Assembly (NCBI GenBank): GCA_949739095.1
Contig: CATIYX010000111.1
Location: 1 to 13,152, forward strand
Length of the DNA: 13,152 bases
From: an uncultured Clostridia bacterium
GTDB lineage: Bacteria; Bacillota; Clostridia; RUG12999
Direction: 5' to 3'
Below, one piece after another: positions 1-6,812 of this stretch (positions within the stretch are counted from its first letter, which is position 1; each line of letters opens with the position of its first letter). The notes below the pieces were generated by a model that worked only from the letters and a program-made list of their open reading frames with translations, made no database searches and had not been told where the DNA came from. A program made the translations under genes and the position numbers.

Positions 1-14
1 CCCCATCCACTTTT

Positions 15-3000
15 CTATGCCTGTATTTTTTTCAATACCAAACAGAGGATTTTTGCTGCTTCCGCACGGGTTGCATCATTCACCGGATTTAACGCACCTT
101 TGTCATCGCCGCTGATGATCCCCGCGCCCGCAAGCTGCGCCATTGCTTTATAAGCATATTCTTCTACAGCTTCTGCATCTGTGAATTGATTCAGATTTCC
201 TACTTCTCCAATACTCTTATCAGCCACTTTTGCCGCACGCGCTACCAACACTGCCATATCCTGACGGCTAATCGGCGCGCTTGCACCAAAGCTGCCATCT
301 CCCATACCCTGTGCTACGCCCAACGTTGCCGCCGTTGCAACATAGGTATAGTACCAGTCATTTTCCTGAACATCGGTAAATGCTGCCGTCGGTGTTTCCG
401 TCTGCAATCCGAAAATTTCTACAATCATCTTCAAAAATTCCGCACGGGTAACAACCCCTTCTGCGTCAAACACACCATTTTGTTTCCCATTTACAATGCC
501 CTTTTCGCCCAGATTTTCAATATATTCTTTTGCCCAATATTCATCCGATACATCCTTAAACAACCCGCTCGGCTCTACAACCGGCGGCGTGATAGGGGTA
601 ATCACCGGCATTTGGGTTGTCGGTACCTGAATGGTGCTGGTTTTGTCACCACGTCCGCCGCCAATGCCGCCACCGCCGCCACCAGTATTTCCACTACCAC
701 CGGTGCTCTTCAGAACAGTGACAGGGAACTCTTTACTCAGCGATGTTTTGCCGACTGTGACCGTTGCCGTCAGCACTGCGTTTTGGTCTGTGCTGCCGCG
801 GCGCACGATGCCCATATTACTCACTGCCGCTGTGTTATCGGACTGCCAAGTAATCACCGCGCCGTACAATCCCTTTGTCGGCAGCGCCAAATCTTCCGTC
901 ACTGCATTTAAGTCTCCGCCGAGGGTAACGGCTGCCAAAGCCTCTTTTGCTCTTCCCAAATCGTCAAACCGAATTTCAAACGTTGCCATTTTCGGTGCGC
1001 TTGCTGCGCCTGTGAAACGAAGCCGTACATACCGTCCGCTGACCGGCTCAAAATCAACGTTCTGATTCGCACCGATTGTGGTGCCTGTATGTGCTGTTTT
1101 CCATGTATTTCCGTCTGCACTCACTTCAATGACATAACCTGTCACTGCGCTGCCGTCTTCTATCAGAACAGCATTAGACACCTTTTGTTCGCTGCCCAAA
1201 TCAATTACAGCGGAGGATGTCGTGCTGCCCGCCTGCCAGATAGTGAATTTATTTCCATCCACCAGCGCATCTGCATTTTCTCCATCTGCGGTAACCGTCT
1301 GACTATATGCCAAATCGCCTTCTGCATGGTAGCCGTCCGACACAATAACGCGGCGCACTACCTTGATAGTCTGCGGTCTGCTGTCCGTCACAGAGTAAGT
1401 AATTTCATAGGTACCTATCGTGTTGGAGTCAACCGTTCCTGTCACTTTCACATTTTTCGTTAAATCGCCATCTTCTTCATCTGTTGCTGTATAGCCCGGC
1501 TCTACATAGGTTTCGCCGCGCAGCAACTTCATTTCCATATCACCCTTGAGGGTAATCACAGGCGATTTGTCCTCCACCGCGAATAATTCAATCTCATTGA
1601 TAGTCGTGTTTGATGTGGCTGTAATACCCACTCTGACATAGCGTCCGGTAACCGGCGCCGCAAAGCTAACATCGCCGTTACCATAAGTCGTGTATGAAAT
1701 AATCTCATTGTCAGCAGCATTTCCTTCAAAATCTGCCGAATGAATGGGCGTAAAAGTGCCTTCTTCGCCCGTCATGGAGATTTGCAGTGCAGCACCATTG
1801 CTGCCGCCGCTACCATAGATATGTGCACCCGCCAGCGTGCGCACTCCACCTAAATCAACCGTCATAAACGCCAAATGCGTTGCAGGTTGGCTTCCATAGG
1901 TACCAAGTCCGCCGCCGGTTGCTGTATAAATGCCGTTTGTCAATGCACAAATTGAAGCGCCTGCATAAACAGCAGCTCCTGCACCGCCAGTTGCCGTTTT
2001 CAGGTCACCACTCACATGCGCACGATATGCCACGTTACCGACACGCGGCAGATTATAGCTCTCTGCTTCTTTTCCTTCTGCCCCCGTCACATCTTTCGGG
2101 ATGACACGGAATTGCAGATATTTTTTCCATTCGTTGCTGGTCGGTGTATAAGTGCGTTCGGTTGCTCCTTCAATGGCAGTGAACGGACCATTCTCGTTGG
2201 TCGCGATGTACCACTGATAAGCGCTTTCGCCCTCTGCTTGCGCACCTGCATAGAGATAGTCTCCCATCATTGTCTGCGCACTGTCGCAGCCTGCCTTGTT
2301 GCCGCCCGGTGCAGGGATAATCGTAACGGAGGATGCGGTCGGTACAGCCGGCGCTTCTGCCAGAATGGGTCCTACCGCTATTGTCTTGCACACCGGTTTT
2401 GTTGCGCTTCCCACACCTGTCAGTCCTGCCACGCTTACCGCAATATATTTGCCTACACTGGCATCTGTAATTGTATAGTTTATTGTCCCCTTTTGCAAGC
2501 TTTTATCTGATGTAATATTCCCAACCGTCGTTGGGTTTTCCGCCTTATCCTGCTCTACCCAACTTATCTTGCTGACAATATTGCCGTTTTCTTTGTTATT
2601 CGGGTCAAACAGATCATATTCAAAAGTGAGTGTTTCTCCCACTATCGGCGATCCGATAATGCGCATACCAAACAGAGATGGGTCTACATCCTTCGATACA
2701 TCCGCTTCTGCAACCGTTATACTAACAGTTGCTGTTTTACCTTCATAGGTTACAGTCACAAGTGTCGCACCCGCCTGCGTTGTATCTGCACTATAAGTCG
2801 CATCCGCATTTGCAATTGTCTGTGTTGTGCCATTGGAATAGTTCCCTGTTATCACAATCTTGTCCGCTAACGCGGTTTTGAGTCCTGCCGCGCCTGTGCC
2901 CTGTGGCACTTTAATATCAGTCACACCTTCTGCCTTATCCACTGTAATACCAGTCAGAGTCACTACAGCTTCCACGGTGACAGAAATGGTTGCAGTCTGT

Positions 3001-6000
3001 CCGCCATAGGAAACGGTAATTGTTGTTTCGCCTTCTGCCGATGTATTGCCACTATAGTTCGCATCTGCATTTGCAATTGTCTGTGTGGTACCATTGGAAT
3101 AGTTCCCTGTTATCACAATCTTGTCCGCTAACGCAGTTTTAAGTCCTGCCGTATCTGTGCCCTGCGACACTTTAATGTCAGTTACACCTTCTGCCTTATC
3201 CACTGTAATACCGGTCAGGGTCACTGCCTGCACATTAACCGAAACAGCCGCTGTTTTACCACCATAGGAAACTGTTACAGTCGCCACGCCTGTTTTAGAC
3301 GTATCCGCACTATAGGTCGCATCTGCATTTGCAACGTTCTCTGTGGTGTTATCTGAATAGTTGGCTGTAATCACAATCTTATCTGTCAGCGCAGTTTTCA
3401 ATCCTTCCGCATTGGTGTTCTGCCAGATATTAATATCCGTCACACCAGCTGCTTTTGTAACTGTGATGCCGGTCAGCTCCCTCGCTTCTACCGTCACTTC
3501 CACCGTACCGGTGTGTCCGCCATAGGTGACCGTTACATTAACTGTTCCTGCTGCCGAAGTGGTTGCACTATATTCTGCGTCTGCATTTGCAATCGTCTCC
3601 GTTGCTCCGCCTGCATAAATTCCTGTAATCACAATTTTATCTGCCAGCAGGTCTTTCAGTCCTGCCGCGTTGGTGTTCAGCGGCACCTTGATTTCGCCCA
3701 CACCAGCTGCTTTTGCGACTGTAATTCCTGTCAACTCCGGCGCTTCCACCTTCACAGGAATGGTTGTACTCGCGCCGCGGAAAGAAACCGTTGCATTCAC
3801 AGCATTTCCTGCCGTTGAAGTATCCAATATATAAGTGACTGCTTCCGGCACAACCGTCACAGGGTCAATCCCCGCATAGGTTGCTATTACCGTCACATTT
3901 TCTGCTAGATATGCCTTCACTTCTGCTGCCGTTGCATCTTTTTTCACAGCTAGCTCTGTCACCGCATCTTTTTTCGTCGCCGCAATGGAGCTTAGCGCTG
4001 GTTCTGTTTCCTGCACAAACGCCTGAAGTTCTGCAAGTCTTTCATTCGCTCCGACACGAAGGTGGCGAATTTGCAGATATCTCGCCTGCACAGGCTCTGT
4101 AAACGTCACAGCCTTGCCCAACGCAGTATTGAAAGCACTCAGCATAAGCGGTGCAGACTCTGTTGTTTCCACCGGATACCAATACAACCCATCCGGAGAA
4201 GTATAGAATGCTACAGTGTCGTCCGCATGTCCACTGGCTTTTAATTGTGCACCTGTCAGCGTCTGCATTTTTCCAAGGTCAATGGTTGCCGTACCGATTT
4301 TACTATTCCCAAACGTATATATTGTTCCGCCTGTTGTCGGGTCACTGATTCCGTTGGTCAAAACCTGCGAATTGTTTCCAATTCTCGCATTGTTTTGGGT
4401 GTCGTTGAATCCTGCTTCGGTTGCCATTGCCAGATATGCCGCGTTTCCTGCCATGGGGCGTGAAAGTGACTCCGTCTCTGTTCCTGCCGCGCCGCTTATG
4501 TCCTTGGGTGTAACGCGGAATTGCAAATATTTTCCGCGGTCTGATTCCTGCACGGTATATTCCCGCTGCGTTGCGCCGGCAATTGCTGTGAAACCGGTTG
4601 TTTCACTACTGGAGGAATACCATTGATAGGTACTTTCACCCTCCTCCGCTGCGCCGACATAATAATATTCACCGCGCAGCGTCTGTCCGATATTAGCACC
4701 CACACCGCGCCCGCCGTCTAAACCTATCGAAGAGATGGTAACAGTGCTCACCGACGGCGTGCTTGTTCTTGCCTCTAAAACCGGTCCAATCGCAATGGTA
4801 GATTTTCGGTCCCAGGGACCTCTGGGTAGAACATCGCCGCCCGTCAAACCAATTGCCGCATCAATATATTTTCCGTTTAGGCTACCATCCGCCGGTATAG
4901 TATAGGTCAATGTGTTGCTTGTCAGTAAACCGCCCGCCGCAGTATCATAGTTAGCATAATTATCTCCAAAATATTTCGCAACACCATGCCATTTTACAGT
5001 ATTAACCACATTGCCCGCCACGCCGTCCGGGTCTTCCAGCGTATAGTGCAGTGTAAGCGTTTCTCCTGCTACCGGTGCGCCTTCAATATAAAGCCCATAA
5101 ATGTTTGGTGGCTGTTTTTTGTCCGCTATCTTAACTGCAACCTGCGTTGATACGCCGTTATAGGTAATGGTGCATTGTGCATCGCCCGCCGTTGCAGTAT
5201 CCAAAGAAAGGGTTACATCCTTCCACGCCACCGCTTTTTTGCTGCCGTCACCATAGGCCGCTTCGAGACTCATCACGCCCTCCAGAACGCTACGAATTTC
5301 TTCCTCCGCGGCACCGGTAAACACCGTCAAATCTCTGGTATGTATAGTAGGCTTTGTTGCTGTAATTGACTCCGGAGACACCGGACCGGTCACGGTCACA
5401 GAAACTGTTGCCGTCTGTCCTTTATAGGATATTGTCATGTCTTTTGTTCCGCCGCCTGTGGTGTCCAGTGCAATTGCCGCCGAGGAAAGCGGAATCGTGT
5501 AGGATGTATCTGCATCATATGCAGCCGTAACCGTTACTTTGCTTTCCAGTGCTTCGCGCACCTCTGCTTCCGTCATGTTTTGCTCCACAGTAAGCGTATC
5601 CGTTGCCGCTGCTGTTAGTCCTGTGGGTAAGGCTTCATACAGTGATAATTCCTGAAATGCAACAGATTTCGTTTTTTGAATATTCACTTGAATAAACCGC
5701 GTCTGTACCGGTTTACTAAAATCTACAGTCTGCCTCCCGCCATCGCCAAACAGCACCAATTCTTCTGTAGCCGCATCTCCGGTGTAATCTGCCGTATGCA
5801 GCGGTGTAAATTCAGTTTTTCCGCCGGTGAGGGAAGAAAACATTCTCACCCCATCCGCCGGATTGGCTCCGTTAGAAGCAATCCGCACGCCACTCAGTAC
5901 GCGTGTCTCTCCTAAATCCACTACAATATCAGGGTCATTATCTGCGCTGTATGTATAAATAACGCCGCCATTGTTGGTTTCTATTCCATTTGTAATACCG

Positions 6001-6791
6001 TTGACCATCATCCCTTTATAGCAATTCCCATTGCCCGACACATGCGCGCCATAAGAAGTACTGCCCACAATGGGACGCGTAACAGAATGCACCGGCTCTC
6101 CTTTATTTCCTTCGCTGTCCACCGGCGTTACTGTGAAACGCAACCATTTCTTCATATCTTCTTTTTGAGGAATATAAGTCTTTTCTGTTGCACCAGCAAT
6201 TGTTACATAGGTTCCGTTTTCTCCGCTGCTAGCCAGTGCCCAACTGTATTCACTGGTACCTTCTGCATTTTCACCCGCATAAAGATAGTGACCCTCCACC
6301 GGCTCACCTACGGTCACACCCGCCTGCCCCGCAACACTTTCAATTGTCACCGCCTGCGCTTGTGGTGTGTCAGGTGTTGCTGCAAGAATGGGTCCGACAC
6401 CAACAGTACGCATACGACCATTTCCGGTCACACTGCTAACCGGCACTCTGACAGCAATATATTTTCCCACTGCATCCGCACCAATGGTATAACTTTTTCC
6501 ACCGGTTTGCAGAATTACCTCATCATAGCCCGCTTTTGCAGGTATGTATTGTGTATCTTGCACCTGCCATTCCAACTTGCTGTCCAGTCCTGTTGCTGTT
6601 CCAGCAGGGTCATATAAATCATAGGAAAAGGTGAGCGTCTGCCCCACAACAGGCGTTCCGTCAATTTTCATATGGAACACAGATGGATAGGAGTCCACCG
6701 TAGAATCCGCACTTACCGGCATAGCAAACAAAGCTATAAGCAGCGCTGCTGCCAGAAAAAGCGGTAAAAGTTTTTGAATTCGGTTTTTCAT
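15..6791 (-). CDS. Giant SLH-anchored multidomain surface protein with discoidin-like and Ig-like modules
   Basis: Exported, wall-bound protein of 2258 residues; complete, with the stop (TAG) 14 bases from the window edge. Approximate architecture: signal peptide 1-28; block 1 (two Ig-like plus F5/8C-like) 36-387; two Ig-like repeats 390-560; block 2 561-929; one Ig-like repeat 932-1017; four near-identical Ig-like repeats 1019-1363; block 3 1370-1741; DUF5011-like domain 1742-1818 (YVEPGYTATDEEDGDLTKNV); a canonical F5/8C domain 1819-1943; an atrophied bacterial Ig domain (aBig_2-like, VITWQSDNTAAVSNMGIV) 1945-2025; Gly-rich then Pro-rich linker 2028-2075; three SLH repeats 2077-2256, with TRAE, SRQD and TRAE. 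Discoidin-type domains commonly bind sugars, so glycan or surface binding is inferred. No enzyme domain is seen. The ATG has AAAGGGGAG with a 9-base spacer from GGGGAG to the ATG and starts 21 bases after the other SLH gene. The alternative is an adhesin with no link to transport. Confidence 0.9.
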   Translation of the reverse strand: MKNRIQKLLPLFLAAALLIALFAMPVSADSTVDSYPSVFHMKIDGTPVVGQTLTFSYDLYDPAGTATGLDSKLEWQVQDTQYIPAKAGYDEVILQTGGKSYTIGADAVGKYIAVRVPVSSVTGNGRMRTVGVGPILAATPDTPQAQAVTIESVAGQAGVTVGEPVEGHYLYAGENAEGTSEYSWALASSGENGTYVTIAGATEKTYIPQKEDMKKWLRFTVTPVDSEGNKGEPVHSVTRPIVGSTSYGAHVSGNGNCYKGMMVNGITNGIETNNGGVIYTYSADNDPDIVVDLGETRVLSGVRIASNGANPADGVRMFSSLTGGKTEFTPLHTADYTGDAATEELVLFGDGGRQTVDFSKPVQTRFIQVNIQKTKSVAFQELSLYEALPTGLTAAATDTLTVEQNMTEAEVREALESKVTVTAAYDADTSYTIPLSSAAIALDTTGGGTKDMTISYKGQTATVSVTVTGPVSPESITATKPTIHTRDLTVFTGAAEEEIRSVLEGVMSLEAAYGDGSKKAVAWKDVTLSLDTATAGDAQCTITYNGVSTQVAVKIADKKQPPNIYGLYIEGAPVAGETLTLHYTLEDPDGVAGNVVNTVKWHGVAKYFGDNYANYDTAAGGLLTSNTLTYTIPADGSLNGKYIDAAIGLTGGDVLPRGPWDRKSTIAIGPVLEARTSTPSVSTVTISSIGLDGGRGVGANIGQTLRGEYYYVGAAEEGESTYQWYSSSSETTGFTAIAGATQREYTVQESDRGKYLQFRVTPKDISGAAGTETESLSRPMAGNAAYLAMATEAGFNDTQNNARIGNNSQVLTNGISDPTTGGTIYTFGNSKIGTATIDLGKMQTLTGAQLKASGHADDTVAFYTSPDGLYWYPVETTESAPLMLSAFNTALGKAVTFTEPVQARYLQIRHLRVGANERLAELQAFVQETEPALSSIAATKKDAVTELAVKKDATAAEVKAYLAENVTVIATYAGIDPVTVVPEAVTYILDTSTAGNAVNATVSFRGASTTIPVKVEAPELTGITVAKAAGVGEIKVPLNTNAAGLKDLLADKIVITGIYAGGATETIANADAEYSATTSAAGTVNVTVTYGGHTGTVEVTVEARELTGITVTKAAGVTDINIWQNTNAEGLKTALTDKIVITANYSDNTTENVANADATYSADTSKTGVATVTVSYGGKTAAVSVNVQAVTLTGITVDKAEGVTDIKVSQGTDTAGLKTALADKIVITGNYSNGTTQTIANADANYSGNTSAEGETTITVSYGGQTATISVTVEAVVTLTGITVDKAEGVTDIKVPQGTGAAGLKTALADKIVITGNYSNGTTQTIANADATYSADTTQAGATLVTVTYEGKTATVSITVAEADVSKDVDPSLFGMRIIGSPIVGETLTFEYDLFDPNNKENGNIVSKISWVEQDKAENPTTVGNITSDKSLQKGTINYTITDASVGKYIAVSVAGLTGVGSATKPVCKTIAVGPILAEAPAVPTASSVTIIPAPGGNKAGCDSAQTMMGDYLYAGAQAEGESAYQWYIATNENGPFTAIEGATERTYTPTSNEWKKYLQFRVIPKDVTGAEGKEAESYNLPRVGNVAYRAHVSGDLKTATGGAGAAVYAGASICALTNGIYTATGGGLGTYGSQPATHLAFMTVDLGGVRTLAGAHIYGSGGSNGAALQISMTGEEGTFTPIHSADFEGNAADNEIISYTTYGNGDVSFAAPVTGRYVRVGITATSNTTINEIELFAVEDKSPVITLKGDMEMKLLRGETYVEPGYTATDEEDGDLTKNVKVTGTVDSNTIGTYEITYSVTDSRPQTIKVVRRVIVSDGYHAEGDLAYSQTVTADGENADALVDGNKFTIWQAGSTTSSAVIDLGSEQKVSNAVLIEDGSAVTGYVIEVSADGNTWKTAHTGTTIGANQNVDFEPVSGRYVRLRFTGAASAPKMATFEIRFDDLGRAKEALAAVTLGGDLNAVTEDLALPTKGLYGAVITWQSDNTAAVSNMGIVRRGSTDQNAVLTATVTVGKTSLSKEFPVTVLKSTGGSGNTGGGGGGIGGGRGDKTSTIQVPTTQMPVITPITPPVVEPSGLFKDVSDEYWAKEYIENLGEKGIVNGKQNGVFDAEGVVTRAEFLKMIVEIFGLQTETPTAAFTDVQENDWYYTYVATAATLGVAQGMGDGSFGASAPISRQDMAVLVARAAKVADKSIGEVGNLNQFTDAEAVEEYAYKAMAQLAGAGIISGDDKGALNPVNDATRAEAAKILCLVLKKIQA
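1568..2683 (-). repeat. Protein-level repeat block, copy 3 (Ig-Ig-F5/8C)
   Basis: Third copy. It opens with LFGMRIIGSPIVGETLTFEY. The second unit has SAYQWYIATNENGPF, AIEGATERTYT and KKYLQFRVIPKD, and ends in LPRVG. The discoidin-like unit has MTVDLGGVRTLAGAHIYGSG and GRYVRVGITATS and ends in EIELFAVED. It is followed directly by the DUF5011-like domain rather than by the Ig-like repeats seen after copies 1 and 2. Confidence 0.75.
2703..3737 (-). repeat. Four tandem Ig-like repeats of 258, 258, 261 and 258 bases
   Basis: Four head-to-tail in-frame units (residues 1019-1363), starting at 3737, 3479, 3221 and 2960 and reading down. Each begins with (E/T)LTGITV, continues with a D/N-K-I-V-I-T strand and Y-S-N/D-x-T-T, and ends with a V-T-V-x-Y/S-G-G-x-T strand. 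They belong to the same bacterial Ig-like family as the three earlier, more diverged units in this protein. Units 3 and 4 are by far the closest pair at the DNA level, implying a recent duplication. Confidence 0.9.
4005..5111 (-). repeat. Protein-level repeat block, copy 2 (Ig-Ig-F5/8C)
   Basis: Second copy. It opens with IYGLYIEGAPVAGETLTLHY. The second unit has STYQWYSSSS, AIAGATQREYT and GKYLQFRVTPKD, and ends in RPMAG. The discoidin-like unit has ATIDLGKMQTLTGAQLKASG and ARYLQIRHLRVG and ends in ELQAF. This copy carries the largest insertion in its first unit (about residues 600-620). Confidence 0.75.
5632..6686 (-). repeat. Protein-level repeat block, copy 1 (Ig-Ig-F5/8C)
   Basis: First of three diverged copies of a block of about 350-370 residues inside the giant SLH gene. 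It opens with VFHMKIDGTPVVGQTLTFSY, followed by a second Ig-like unit ending in TVTPVDSEG and RPIVG, then a discoidin-like unit (VVDLGETRVLSGVRI, ending TRFIQVNIQ and ELSLYE). Boundaries are approximate. Confidence 0.75.
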
Positions 6792-6812
6792 AATGGGTTT
6801 CTCCCCTTTCTC

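Noticed and set aside
186..911. Plus-strand open frame of 241 codons, and similar plus-strand frames at 4216-4626, 6042-6617, 6774-7310 and 7638-8039
   Set aside because: They lie wholly or almost wholly opposite long, well-supported minus-strand genes. Their products are Cys/His/Arg-rich with no domain sense, and none has a convincing ribosome site.
2703..3737. Regular repeats considered as a CRISPR array or mobile repeat
   Set aside because: The units are about 258 bases, in frame, and encode Ig-like domains; there are no short repeats with unique spacers.
15..6791. A hidden catalytic domain or sortase signal in the giant protein
   Set aside because: I found no glycoside hydrolase, lyase or protease signature and no LPXTG-type C-terminus; anchoring is by SLH repeats.
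6792..6812. Separate promoter or terminator between the two SLH genes
   Set aside because: The 21-base gap contains only the ribosome site for the giant gene.
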